This document shows, piece after piece, positions 45,116 to 53,222 of a stretch of 64,000 nucleotides of DNA (positions are counted from its first letter, which is position 1; each line of letters opens with the position of its first letter). This DNA is from Wagnerdoeblera intermedia (lineage in GTDB: Bacteria > Pseudomonadota > Alphaproteobacteria > Rhodobacterales > Rhodobacteraceae). Under the pieces are notes generated by a model, which saw only the letters and a program-made list of their open reading frames with translations, ran no database searches and had not been told where the DNA came from. A program made the position numbers and the translations under genes. The stretch lies in the NCBI RefSeq assembly GCF_042647465.1, contig NZ_JBHRVN010000004.1; one strand, 5' to 3'.

Positions 45116-45649
45116 CTACTTCGTCGCGCCCGGGTAGAGCGTGGCACAGCCGCAGTGAAGCGGCATCCGCACCTTTCCCCCGAACCGCAGTTCCGACCCC
45201 TTCGGGACCGGAACGGATGTCCTTACCCCTGACGCCTCAGCCTGGGCTGAGACTGCAGAGAGGCTGGCAAAGCTGCCGCGGGGGCGCTTTTCCAGCCGGT
45301 CCAGAAGCCGCAGGACGGGCAGGCTTTTGGGGCCTTCCATCAGCGTCACTCTGTCTGGTCCGAAGAGCATCGCCTCACCGCTTTTACAGTCCGTCACGAG
45401 AAGCGAGGCCGCAAAGCTGCAGGCGTTCCCTTCCCGGAGCCGCTGCGCAATGACGCCGCCCCCCAGATCCGTCAGCCCGCTTAAGCTGACTGCCTCATAG
45501 TCTCCCGTGCGAAAGCGCCAGTCGCACCCCGGACCCGTCTCGGGCCGCACGGAGGGCGGATGGGCCGCCGGAGAGCAGGCAGAGGCAGCCTGCGGGCCTG
45601 GGCCGGCAGCCAGGATCACGGTGATCATGGCAACCGGCAGCTGTTTCAT
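45116..45649 (-). CDS. nuo-associated secreted protein of unknown function
   Basis: A 177-residue protein with a likely signal peptide (KQLPVAMITVILAAGPGPQA) and seven cysteines in the mature part (for instance GCDWRFRTGDYEAVS, CSFAASLLVTDCKSGEAMLF, PLHCGCATLYPG), suggesting disulphides in the periplasm. It is placed exactly between nuoJ (stop 1 nt away) and nuoK, so it is transcribed with complex I. I do not recognise the family. Rhodobacter capsulatus is known to have several unidentified frames inside its nuo operon; this may be an equivalent. Confidence 0.75.
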   Translation of the reverse strand: MKQLPVAMITVILAAGPGPQAASACSPAAHPPSVRPETGPGCDWRFRTGDYEAVSLSGLTDLGGGVIAQRLREGNACSFAASLLVTDCKSGEAMLFGPDRVTLMEGPKSLPVLRLLDRLEKRPRGSFASLSAVSAQAEASGVRTSVPVPKGSELRFGGKVRMPLHCGCATLYPGATK

Positions 45650-45650
45650 C

Positions 45651-46265
45651 TCAGAGCCCCTGCCCCGGTTTCACGTCACGCATCTCCATGGTCTTGGCCG
45701 GATCGCGCGACATCTGCACCATGACGTTCTGGCGCTTGACGTTGGTGCGGTGGCGCAGCGTCAGGGTGATGGCCCCGATCATCGCAACCAGCAGAACCAT
45801 GCCCGCCATCTGGAAGAGGATGAAGTATTTGTCATAGATCAGCAGACCAAGCGCCTTGGTGTTGTGGATCTCAGCCAGATCCGGCGTGATATTGGCACGC
45901 AGCCCCATAGCGCCGTCTGCAAATTTCCAGGCCGAGAAGGCCATCACCAGCTGAATGAGCAGGATCGCCCCGATCAGCAGCGCCAGCGGCATGGTGCGCG
46001 CCATCTCGCCCTTCAGTTCCGCGAAATCCACGTCGAGCATCATGACGACGAAGAGGAAGAGAACCGCAACTGCGCCCACATAGACGATGACCAGCAGCAT
46101 GGCGACGAATTCCGCCCCCAGCAGCACCAGAAGCCCTGCCGAAGAGAAGAACGTCAGGATCAGCCAGAGCACCGAATGCACCGGGTTGCGCGATATGGTC
46201 ACCAGCAGCGCCGCCACCACGGTCACAATGGCGAAGGCATAAAAAGCCAGATCGGCGACACTCAT
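45651..46265 (-). CDS. nuoJ: NADH-quinone oxidoreductase subunit J
   Basis: A 204-residue membrane subunit with five helices. The region NPVHSVLWLILTFFSSAGLL and the third-helix VIVYVGAVAVLFLFVVMML (with its pi-bulge tyrosine) are signatures of the family. It is coupled to the upstream carboxymuconolactone-decarboxylase-like gene by an ATGA overlap and followed by an accessory gene 1 nt away. The C-terminal hydrophilic tail (KRQNVMVQMSRDPAKTMEM) is typical of the Rhodobacteraceae form. Confidence 0.97.
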   Translation of the reverse strand: MSVADLAFYAFAIVTVVAALLVTISRNPVHSVLWLILTFFSSAGLLVLLGAEFVAMLLVIVYVGAVAVLFLFVVMMLDVDFAELKGEMARTMPLALLIGAILLIQLVMAFSAWKFADGAMGLRANITPDLAEIHNTKALGLLIYDKYFILFQMAGMVLLVAMIGAITLTLRHRTNVKRQNVMVQMSRDPAKTMEMRDVKPGQGL

Positions 46266-46672
46266 TCCTTTTTCTCCTCGATCTCGGCAAAGACGCTTTG
46301 CGCGATTTCCAGTGCCTTCTGCATCGCCGGAAGGCCGCCGAAGAGGCCCGTCTGACAGATCGTTTCGGCAACTTCTCTCTGGCTGGCGCCCGCCTGCAAA
46401 GCATGACGGACGGTCAGCCGGATCTGTGGTTCTGCCTGCGCGCCAAGCACCGTCAGCGCGGTCAGTGTGACGAGAAGACGCGTTTTCGCATCCAGCCCGT
46501 CGTGGTTCATGGTCTTACCCCAGACCAGCTCCATAAAGTCGCGGTTCAGGGTGGGAATCATGTCTTCAAACCCTTTGACGCGGAAGGTTTCCAGCGCGGG
46601 GTTGAAGGTCTCCGAGACTTTGCGGGACTGCTCCAGCATGGTCTCGATCATCTGACTCCAGGGGTTGTTCAT
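46262..46672 (-). CDS. Carboxymuconolactone decarboxylase (AhpD-like) family protein in the nuo operon
   Basis: A 136-residue all-helical protein of the CMD/AhpD superfamily: LDAKTRLLVTLTALTVLGAQ and LRLTVRHALQAGASQREVAE-like segments (here IRLTVRHALQAGASQREVAE) are characteristic. The AhpD CxxC redox pair is absent from the central helix, so it is closer to the decarboxylase branch or a non-redox member. Its 4-nt overlap with nuoJ shows co-translation with complex I. The reaction is unknown; a link to quinone or aromatic metabolism is speculation. Confidence 0.85.
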   Translation of the reverse strand: MNNPWSQMIETMLEQSRKVSETFNPALETFRVKGFEDMIPTLNRDFMELVWGKTMNHDGLDAKTRLLVTLTALTVLGAQAEPQIRLTVRHALQAGASQREVAETICQTGLFGGLPAMQKALEIAQSVFAEIEEKKE

Positions 46673-46680
46673 CGGATTGC

Positions 46681-46788
46681 TCACTCTGTGCGGCCTCCGC
46701 GACAGGGCGCAAAGCCGCCCGCGCCGCGGGAGAGGGTCCCGGCGGCGGCAGCCTGCGTCATGGCAAAGAGGCGGAGCGAAGCGGTCAT
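46681..46788 (-). CDS. Possible 35-residue peptide coupled to nuoI
   Basis: A short frame that starts with an ATG overlapping the nuoI stop (ATGA at 46785-46788) and ends 8 nt before the next gene, so it fills the gap exactly as other members of this operon do. The peptide (MTASLRLFAMTQAAAAGTLS, then a Gly/Arg-rich end with one Cys) shows no recognised motif. The coupled arrangement is the only support; it could be chance. Confidence 0.35.
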   Translation of the reverse strand: MTASLRLFAMTQAAAAGTLSRGAGGFAPCRGGRTE

Positions 46789-47279
46789 CTGTAGGGCGCG
46801 TCGAGTTCGAGGTTGCGCGCGATCTGCGCTTCCCAACGCTCGCCGTTCTCAAGGAGTTTTGCCTTGTCGTAGAACAGCTCTTCGCGGGTCTCGGTCGAGA
46901 ACTCAAAGTTCGGGCCTTCGACGATGGCATCCACCGGGCAGGCTTCTTGGCAGAAGCCGCAGTAGATGCATTTCGTCATATCGATGTCGTAGCGCGTGGT
47001 GCGGCGCGAGCCGTCTTCGCGGGGCTCTGCATCGATGGTGATGGCCTGTGCCGGGCAGATCGCTTCGCAGAGCTTACAGGCGATGCAGCGCTCTTCCCCG
47101 TTCGGATAGCGGCGCAGCGCATGCTCACCGCGGAAACGGGGCGAGAGCGGGCCTTTCTCGTGCGGGTAGTTCAGCGTGTCTTTGGGCGCGAAGAAATACT
47201 TCATGCCAAGGCCAAAGCCTTTGATGAAGTCCACCAGAAAGAAATACTTGGTGGCGCGTGTCCAGTCGATCTGGGTCAT
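46785..47279 (-). CDS. nuoI: NADH-quinone oxidoreductase subunit I
   Basis: A 164-residue iron-sulphur subunit carrying clusters N6a and N6b in two ferredoxin motifs, CIACKLCEAICPAQAI and CIYCGFCQEACPVDAI. It passes electrons from NuoG towards NuoB at the membrane arm. An amphipathic N-terminal helix (RATKYFFLVDFIKGFGLGMK) anchors it to the membrane. The start overlaps the stop of the accessory frame at 47276 by 4 nt. Length is normal. Confidence 0.98.
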   Translation of the reverse strand: MTQIDWTRATKYFFLVDFIKGFGLGMKYFFAPKDTLNYPHEKGPLSPRFRGEHALRRYPNGEERCIACKLCEAICPAQAITIDAEPREDGSRRTTRYDIDMTKCIYCGFCQEACPVDAIVEGPNFEFSTETREELFYDKAKLLENGERWEAQIARNLELDAPYR

Positions 47280-47740
47280 TGCTCGGCCCTTTCCGGCGTC
47301 CCTTCAGAGCCGCTCTCCGCGTCGCCGGCCCGGCGGGCCTGGGAGACGCTTTGAAGGACTCTGCCGTCATATGTCGAATCCGGGGTCAGTTCGGCCCCGT
47401 AGTACAGATACACCCGCGTTGCGGGAAGCCTGCCCTGCAGCCTCTGGCGGGTCCCTGATCCGGCGACATCCCCAAAGAAGATGTCACCGCGGTCCTCACC
47501 CATCAGCTCAGCAGAGCGGCGGCAGACGGAGCGACCAGAGCCGCACCGCCGGAAATCGTTAACCGGCACAGCGCTGTCATAGAGGAAGCCGCGCTGACCT
47601 GCCAGGCCCTGAACAGGGCTTTGCAGCAAAGGAGAGCGCGCCCGCACCCGCTGCGCACCAGGCATCCGCCCACGGCCCCAAGGGCGGTGGCCTGACACCT
47701 GGTCGGCAGACAGACAGATCTGTGCGAGACGGCTCCCCAC
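47276..47740 (-). CDS. Hypothetical protein between nuoH and nuoI
   Basis: A 154-residue frame that begins (GTG, with GAGGG just upstream) 5 nt after nuoH ends and whose stop overlaps the nuoI start (ATGA), the coupled spacing seen throughout this operon. The product is Arg- and Gly-rich without a signal peptide or motif I recognise; the second half (GDIFFGDVAGSG, LPATRVYLYYGAELTPDS) looks more protein-like than the first. Codon use is less biased than in its neighbours, so it may be a fast-evolving accessory frame or a decayed gene. Confidence 0.5.
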   Translation of the reverse strand: MGSRLAQICLSADQVSGHRPWGRGRMPGAQRVRARSPLLQSPVQGLAGQRGFLYDSAVPVNDFRRCGSGRSVCRRSAELMGEDRGDIFFGDVAGSGTRQRLQGRLPATRVYLYYGAELTPDSTYDGRVLQSVSQARRAGDAESGSEGTPERAEQ

Positions 47741-47745
47741 TACCC

Positions 47746-48783
47746 TCAGCCCCCGATTGCCCAGCGGGCCCAGAAGCTGCCCAGCACTTCAAACTTGGCG
47801 AGGAAGGAGACCAGCACCACCCAGCCGAGCGACAGCGGCAGGAAGACCTTCCAGCCGATCCGCATCAGCTGGTCGTAGCGGTAGCGCGGCACGATCGCCT
47901 TCACCATGGCAAAGAGGAAGAAGAACAGGCACATCTTGCCGAACATCCACAGGAAACCGTCGGGGATGCCCGGGATCGGCGAGAGCCAGCCGCCCATGAA
48001 CAGCAGCGACAGCAGCGCACACATCAGCCAGATGGCGATATACTCACCCGCCATGAACAGCAGGTAAGGCGTCGAGCCGTATTCCACCATGAAGCCTGCG
48101 ACCAGTTCAGATTCCGCTTCCGGAAGATCGAACGGCGGGCGGTTCGTCTCAGCCAGAGCGGAGATGAAGAAGAGCACGAACATCGGCAGATGCGGCAGCC
48201 AGTACCAGTTGAAGAAGCCGAAATCACCGCGCTGCGCTTCGACAATCGCCGTCAGGTTCATCGAGCCGGTCGAGATGATGATGCCAACGATGATCAGACC
48301 AAGCGAGACCTCATAAGAGATCATCTGTGCCGCCGAACGAAGACCGCCAAGGAAGGGGTACTTCGAGTTCGAGGCCCAGCCGCCCATAATCACGCCGTAA
48401 ACCTCAAGCGAGGAGACGGCGAAGACAAAGAGGATCGCGACGTTGATATCCGCCAGCACCCAGCCGTAGTTGAAGGGCACAACCGCAAAAGCCGCCACAG
48501 CCAGCACGAAGGAGAGCAGAGGCGCCAGGAAGAAGACCGGACGGTCAGCACCGGCCGGGATGACCACTTCCTTCAGCACATATTTCAGCGCATCGGCAAA
48601 GGTCTGCAGCAGACCCCAGGGGCCCACCACGTTCGGGCCACGGCGCAGCTGCACCGCCGCCCAGATCTTCCGGTCGCCATAGACGAGGAAGATCAGCGAG
48701 ATCATCACGAAGGCGACGACCAGAAGGCTCTGCGCGGCGATGATCACCGCGATGCCAGCCCCCGTCTGAAAGAATTCAGCCAT
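47746..48783 (-). CDS. nuoH: NADH-quinone oxidoreductase subunit H
   Basis: A 345-residue membrane subunit with eight helices that forms part of the quinone-binding chamber. The signatures are the first-loop RRGPNVVGPWGLLQTFADAL and the acidic loop AETNRPPFDLPEAESELVAGF followed by MVEYG. The quinone reduction and proton-coupling charges lie in these segments. It is flanked by accessory frames on both sides (a lipoprotein upstream and an unknown frame downstream). Confidence 0.97.
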   Translation of the reverse strand: MAEFFQTGAGIAVIIAAQSLLVVAFVMISLIFLVYGDRKIWAAVQLRRGPNVVGPWGLLQTFADALKYVLKEVVIPAGADRPVFFLAPLLSFVLAVAAFAVVPFNYGWVLADINVAILFVFAVSSLEVYGVIMGGWASNSKYPFLGGLRSAAQMISYEVSLGLIIVGIIISTGSMNLTAIVEAQRGDFGFFNWYWLPHLPMFVLFFISALAETNRPPFDLPEAESELVAGFMVEYGSTPYLLFMAGEYIAIWLMCALLSLLFMGGWLSPIPGIPDGFLWMFGKMCLFFFLFAMVKAIVPRYRYDQLMRIGWKVFLPLSLGWVVLVSFLAKFEVLGSFWARWAIGG

Positions 48784-48814
48784 TTTCCCTCACGTCCTCA
48801 GTCTCTTTCCGGCC

Positions 48815-49201
48815 TTACACAGTCGGTATCCCGCGTGCGCCGCAATCGCGCACGGTGGTCTCAGCGTCGATGGTCGCCACCCCCCTCGGCAGGGTTGCCG
48901 AGATCAGATAGACCGCATCCGCCCGTCCAATGGCGCCCCGCTGCTCCAGGGTCGTGCGCACGTGGCGTGCGAACATATACCCCCGGATCAGCGCATATTG
49001 CGCCGCTGCACAGGCAGCGTAATCTTCAAGCTGACGGCCCTTTTCCGCATGGCGCATGGCAACGCGGAAATTGACCATCTCATCGTCGAGGCGCCGGGTC
49101 TCGATCCCCAGATACCCGGGGGGATAGGCGGCCTGGCTGCGCGTCTCTGCTGAGACACACCCTGAAAGCACCAGGGCAACCGCGACCGCCATCCGGCGCA
49201 T
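48815..49201 (-). CDS. nuo-associated lipoprotein (between nuoG and nuoH)
   Basis: A 128-residue lipoprotein: the N-terminus MRRMAVAVALVLSGC ends in the lipobox LSGC, lipidated at Cys15. The mature part contains MVNFRVAMRHAEKGRQLEDY and ALIRGYMFARHVRTTLEQRG helices and a C-terminal ATIDAETTVRDCGARG. The start at 49201, 4 nt after the nuoG stop, is chosen because it opens directly on the signal peptide. Function unknown; it is co-transcribed with complex I and would sit in the periplasm or outer membrane. Confidence 0.8.
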   Translation of the reverse strand: MRRMAVAVALVLSGCVSAETRSQAAYPPGYLGIETRRLDDEMVNFRVAMRHAEKGRQLEDYAACAAAQYALIRGYMFARHVRTTLEQRGAIGRADAVYLISATLPRGVATIDAETTVRDCGARGIPTV

Positions 49202-49205
49202 TGTT

Positions 49206-51215
49206 TTACTCTGCCGCGAGCGGGGCCTGATCCCGCGCTTTGGCATTGGCCGACAGCTCCGCCATCAGCGGCGAGGCGCGCGCGATGGGGTTCGTCAGCC
49301 AGAAGTCTTTGATCGCAAAGCGGAAGTCTGCCTTGCCCGGCGCACGCAGTTCCAGCGGCTGCCACTCAGATGCCGTCACCTGATCGACGGCAGCCAGATG
49401 CGGCACCTCAGCGACCAAGGCGCGGCGCAGGCCGGCCAGATCGTCGTAGCCCAGTTGCGCCCCCACAGCGGCGGATGCCGCACGCAGGATGGCCCAGTTC
49501 TCTTTTGCGTCACCCGGCGGGAAGCCCGCGCGAAGGGCCAGTTGCGGACGGCCCTCGGTGTTCACGAAGAGGCCGTTTTCCTCGGTGTAGCAGGCTCCCG
49601 GCAGAATGATATCCGCGCGGTGCGCCCCACGATCGCCGTGGCTGCCCTGGTAGATCACCACCGGACCGGCTTCGATTTCAATCTCATCAGCGCCAAGGTT
49701 CCAGATCACTTCGGCGCCTTCGACGGCGGCTTTCACGCCACCTTCCGTCACGGCACCGATGTCCAGCGCGCCGACGCGCGAAGCGGCGGTATGCAGAACC
49801 AGCATTTTGCCGCCGAGCTTTTCGGTCAGCGCCATGGCCTGAGCCAGAACCGCTTCGCCGTCAGCCTCATTCAGAGCGCCCTGCCCCACGATCACCAGCG
49901 CGCCCTCGGTGGCCTGAGCCTCCGAAATCAGGCGCAGCAGCGCATCGCGGTCCGTGCCATAGTGGCGGTAGTCATAGGTCAGATCCACAGCCGGGCCGAC
50001 CAGCGTCACATCCGCGCCTTTCGACCAGGCCTTGCGGATCCGCGCGTTCAGCACCGGCGCCTCATTGCGCGGGTCCGAGCCGATCAGGAAAATCGCCTTC
50101 GCGCCGTCCACATCCGCAATCTCCGCCGAGCCGACATAGGCCGAACGGTTGCCCGCCGGAATGCGCGAGCCATCGGTGCGGCATTCAACCTTGCCACCGA
50201 GCGAGGTCACCAGTTGTTTCAGCGCGAATACCGCTTCCACCGGGACCAGATCGCCGATCAGACCGGCAATCTTTTTGCCCTTCACGGCAGCCGCCACAGC
50301 GGCAAGGGCCTCATTCCACGAGGCTTTGCGCAGACGGCCGTTCTCACGGATATAGGGCGTGTCGAGGCGCTGGCGGCGCAGACCGTCCCAGACAAAACGG
50401 GTTTTGTCCGAGATCCACTCTTCGTTCACGCCATCATGGTTGCGCGGCAGAATGCGCATGACTTCGCGGCCCTTGGTGTCGACGCGGATGTTGCTGCCAA
50501 GGCCGTCCATCACATCGATCGACTCAGTCTTGGTCAGCTCCCACGGACGGGCGGTGAAAGCATAGGGCTTCGAGGTCAGCGCCCCGACCGGGCAGAGGTC
50601 AATGATATTGCCCTGCAGGTTCGACGAAAGGGTCTGGTTCAGATAGGAGGTGATCTCGCTGTCTTCGCCGCGACCGGTCTGGCCCATCTGCGTGATGCCC
50701 GCCACTTCGGTGGTGAAGCGCACGCAGCGGGTGCAGGAGATGCAGCGGGTCATGGTGGTCTTGACCAGCGGCCCGAGGTTCAGATCCTCAGAGGCGCGCT
50801 TCGGCTCGCGGTAGCGCGAGAAATCCACGCCGTAAGCCATGGCCTGGTCCTGCAGGTCGCATTCGCCGCCCTGGTCGCAGATCGGGCAGTCGAGCGGGTG
50901 GTTGATGAGCAGGAACTCCATCACCCCTTCGCGGGCCTTCTTCACCATGGGCGAATTGGTCTTCACGACCGGCGGCTCACCATTCGGGCCGGGGCGCAGA
51001 TCGCGCACCTGCATCGCGCAGGAGGCCGCAGGCTTCGGCGGGCCGCCCACGACTTCGACAAGGCACATCCGGCAGTTGCCGGCGATCGACAGCCGCTCAT
51101 GATAGCAAAAGCGCGGGATCTCGACCCCGGCTGCTTCAGCCGCCTGGATGATGGTCATCGCGGCGTCGACTTCGACTTCGATCCCGTCGATGATGATCTT
51201 CTTGAGCGTGCTCAT
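49206..51215 (-). CDS. nuoG: NADH-quinone oxidoreductase subunit G
   Basis: A 669-residue iron-sulphur subunit of the peripheral arm. In order: the 2Fe-2S ferredoxin domain with FCYHERLSIAGNCRMCLVEV, the His-Cys3 4Fe-4S site HPLDCPICDQGGECDLQD, the 4Fe-4S site MTRCISCTRCVRFTTEV, and the molybdopterin-oxidoreductase-like domain from about 215 onwards, which lacks cofactor. Length is that of the short alphaproteobacterial/mitochondrial form. It follows the nuoF-side lipoprotein gene by 96 nt that show no other gene. Confidence 0.97.
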   Translation of the reverse strand: MSTLKKIIIDGIEVEVDAAMTIIQAAEAAGVEIPRFCYHERLSIAGNCRMCLVEVVGGPPKPAASCAMQVRDLRPGPNGEPPVVKTNSPMVKKAREGVMEFLLINHPLDCPICDQGGECDLQDQAMAYGVDFSRYREPKRASEDLNLGPLVKTTMTRCISCTRCVRFTTEVAGITQMGQTGRGEDSEITSYLNQTLSSNLQGNIIDLCPVGALTSKPYAFTARPWELTKTESIDVMDGLGSNIRVDTKGREVMRILPRNHDGVNEEWISDKTRFVWDGLRRQRLDTPYIRENGRLRKASWNEALAAVAAAVKGKKIAGLIGDLVPVEAVFALKQLVTSLGGKVECRTDGSRIPAGNRSAYVGSAEIADVDGAKAIFLIGSDPRNEAPVLNARIRKAWSKGADVTLVGPAVDLTYDYRHYGTDRDALLRLISEAQATEGALVIVGQGALNEADGEAVLAQAMALTEKLGGKMLVLHTAASRVGALDIGAVTEGGVKAAVEGAEVIWNLGADEIEIEAGPVVIYQGSHGDRGAHRADIILPGACYTEENGLFVNTEGRPQLALRAGFPPGDAKENWAILRAASAAVGAQLGYDDLAGLRRALVAEVPHLAAVDQVTASEWQPLELRAPGKADFRFAIKDFWLTNPIARASPLMAELSANAKARDQAPLAAE

Positions 51216-51311
51216 GCCCCGTCTCCAAACTCGGCCCCCGCTCCGGGTGCCACTTGCATTCGTATGGACCCCGCGGTCATCCCGCCGCGCGACCCGAATT
51301 CTCTCTGCCGC

Positions 51312-51662
51312 TTAAGCCCGGCAGCGGGCGCGGAAGGTCAGATCCCCCCGCTCGTCGCGCGTGGCGGCCCAATCTCCACCCGACGGGTCCATGACCCAAT
51401 CGGCTGCCGAATTGCCGCGCCGGCGCAGACAGTATTCCGTCACCGGCATCCGCGCGCTTTCGCGCACCGCAGCGATCCCCGCCCCGCCCGCTTTCACGGT
51501 GACGGTCAGATTGCCGGCGCGGTCGTCTGAAAGCGAAGCCGCATAGGGCAGATCCGCCGTGGTGCGGCTGCCAAAGGGGTTCAGGCTGGCAATGCGGCTG
51601 CAGCCCGACAGAGCCAACGCCCCGCCGAGGATCATCACAAGAACTGCGCCGCGCTGTGCCAT
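51312..51662 (-). CDS. nuo-associated lipoprotein (between nuoF and nuoG)
   Basis: A 116-residue lipoprotein with signal sequence GAVLVMILGGALALSGC ending in lipobox ALSGC (lipidation at Cys21). The mature domain has AGNLTVTVKAGGAGIAAVRE and a C-terminal pair of beta segments (WAATRDERGDLTFRARC) with conserved-looking Tyr-Cys and Arg-Cys pairs that may be disulphide-bonded. It begins 14 nt after nuoF. The function is unknown; similar small lipoprotein genes recur in Rhodobacteraceae nuo operons as I recall them. Confidence 0.8.
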   Translation of the reverse strand: MAQRGAVLVMILGGALALSGCSRIASLNPFGSRTTADLPYAASLSDDRAGNLTVTVKAGGAGIAAVRESARMPVTEYCLRRRGNSAADWVMDPSGGDWAATRDERGDLTFRARCRA

Positions 51663-51676
51663 AGCCTGCCCTGCCC

Positions 51677-52972
51677 TTACTCTGCTGCCAGAGCGCCCAT
51701 GCGCCCGGTTTTCTTCGCTTTGATACGATCTTCGATCTCTTCGCGGAAGTTGCGGATCAGACCCTGGATCGGCCAGGCGGCTGCGTCGCCAAGCGCGCAG
51801 ATGGTATGGCCTTCGACCTGTTTGGTCACGTCAAAGAGCATATCAATCTCTTCAACCTCAGCCTCGCCCGTCACCAGACGCTCCATGACGCGCATCATCC
51901 AGCCGGTGCCTTCACGGCAGGGGGTGCACTGACCGCAGCTTTCGTGTTTGAAGAACTTCGACAGACGCCAGATTGCTTTAATGACGTCCGTGTTCTGGTC
52001 CATCACGATGAGGCAGGCGGTGCCGAAAGAGGATTTCTTCTCGCGCATGCCATCGTAGTCCATGATGGCATCTTCACACATCTCAGCGGTCAGAATGGGG
52101 CAGGATGCGCCCCCCGGGATCACCGCTTTGAGGTTCTTCCAGCCACCGCGCACGCCGCCGCCATGACGCTCGATCAGCTCGCGCATCGGGATCGACATGG
52201 CTTCTTCAACCACGCAGGGCGTGTTGACGTGACCCGACATGCCAAAGAGTTTGACGCCCGCGTTGTTCGGACGGCCGAACGAGGCAAACCACTCCGGCCC
52301 GCGACGCAGGATGGTCGGCACGACGGCGATGGACTCGACGTTGTTCACCGTGGTCGGGCAGCCGTAAAGGCCCGCGCCCGCCGGGAACGGCGGCTTCATG
52401 CGCGGCATGCCTTTTTTGCCTTCAAGGCTTTCCAGAAGCGCCGTTTCTTCGCCGCAGATATAAGCGCCCGCGCCGTGGTGCAGGTAGAGATTGAAATCCC
52501 AGCCCGATTTCGCGGCATTGCGGCCCAGAAGGCCCGCGTCATAGCACTCATCGATCGCGGCCTGCAGGGCCTCGCGCTCGCGGATATATTCGCCGCGCAG
52601 ATAGATATAGGCGGCATTGGCCCCCATGGCGAAAGAGGCGATCAGCGCGCCCTCAATCAGCGTATGGGGATCATGGCGCATGATCTCGCGGTCTTTGCAG
52701 GTGCCGGGTTCCGATTCATCGGCGTTGATGACCAGATAGGCCGGACGACCATCCGAAGCCTTCGGCATGAAGGACCACTTCAGACCGGTCGGAAAGCCCG
52801 CGCCGCCGCGGCCGCGCAGCCCCGAGGCTTTCATCTGCTCGATGATGGTATCGCGCCCGCGCGAGATGATCTCAGCGGTGCCATCCCAATGGCCGCGCTT
52901 GCGCGCGCCTGCCAGGCTGCGATCCTGCATCCCGTAGAGGTTGGTAAAGATCCGGTCCTGATCCTTCAGCAT
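51677..52972 (-). CDS. nuoF: NADH-quinone oxidoreductase subunit F
   Basis: A 431-residue subunit binding NADH, FMN and cluster N3, where electrons enter complex I. The NADH site is GLRGRGGAGFPTGLKWSFMP, the FMN site GAYICGEETALLESLEGKKG, and the 4Fe-4S ligands are ESCGQCTPCREGTGWM plus the distal Cys in HTICALGDAAAWP. The ATG at 52972 with GAGGG upstream is chosen because it gives the usual MLKDQDRIFTNLYG N-terminus; the upstream extension of 16 codons is not conserved. Confidence 0.98.
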   Translation of the reverse strand: MLKDQDRIFTNLYGMQDRSLAGARKRGHWDGTAEIISRGRDTIIEQMKASGLRGRGGAGFPTGLKWSFMPKASDGRPAYLVINADESEPGTCKDREIMRHDPHTLIEGALIASFAMGANAAYIYLRGEYIREREALQAAIDECYDAGLLGRNAAKSGWDFNLYLHHGAGAYICGEETALLESLEGKKGMPRMKPPFPAGAGLYGCPTTVNNVESIAVVPTILRRGPEWFASFGRPNNAGVKLFGMSGHVNTPCVVEEAMSIPMRELIERHGGGVRGGWKNLKAVIPGGASCPILTAEMCEDAIMDYDGMREKKSSFGTACLIVMDQNTDVIKAIWRLSKFFKHESCGQCTPCREGTGWMMRVMERLVTGEAEVEEIDMLFDVTKQVEGHTICALGDAAAWPIQGLIRNFREEIEDRIKAKKTGRMGALAAE

Positions 52973-52982
52973 CCGCGTTCCC

Positions 52983-53213
52983 TCAAGTTTCCCGACGTTT
53001 CCGCCAGAGCATCCAGGCATTGGTCAGCGCCCAGACATAGGCGGCGATGGCCGCCAGATCGATCAACAGGGCGTAACGCCCGTCCCAGTTATACTGCCGC
53101 CCGACTTCCCCGAAGATGATCCAGAGCAAAGTGGTGCCCGCGATCATCGCCCCCACAAGGCGCATGCGCCGCGTGAAGGCCAGGTCTTTGTCGCTCGGCT
53201 TACGGGCTGTCAT
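52983..53213 (-). CDS. DUF5337 family membrane protein
   Basis: A 76-residue protein with two membrane helices (LVGAMIAGTTLLWIIFGEVG and ALLIDLAAIAAYVWALTNAW) joined by a short loop containing RQYNWDGRY. This is the DUF5337 pattern, a family I know from nuo operons of Rhodobacteraceae, so it may be a lineage-specific accessory or assembly partner of complex I. It lies between nuoE and nuoF with spacers of about 10 nt each. Confidence 0.85.
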   Translation of the reverse strand: MTARKPSDKDLAFTRRMRLVGAMIAGTTLLWIIFGEVGRQYNWDGRYALLIDLAAIAAYVWALTNAWMLWRKRRET

Positions 53214-53222
53214 GACAGCCCC

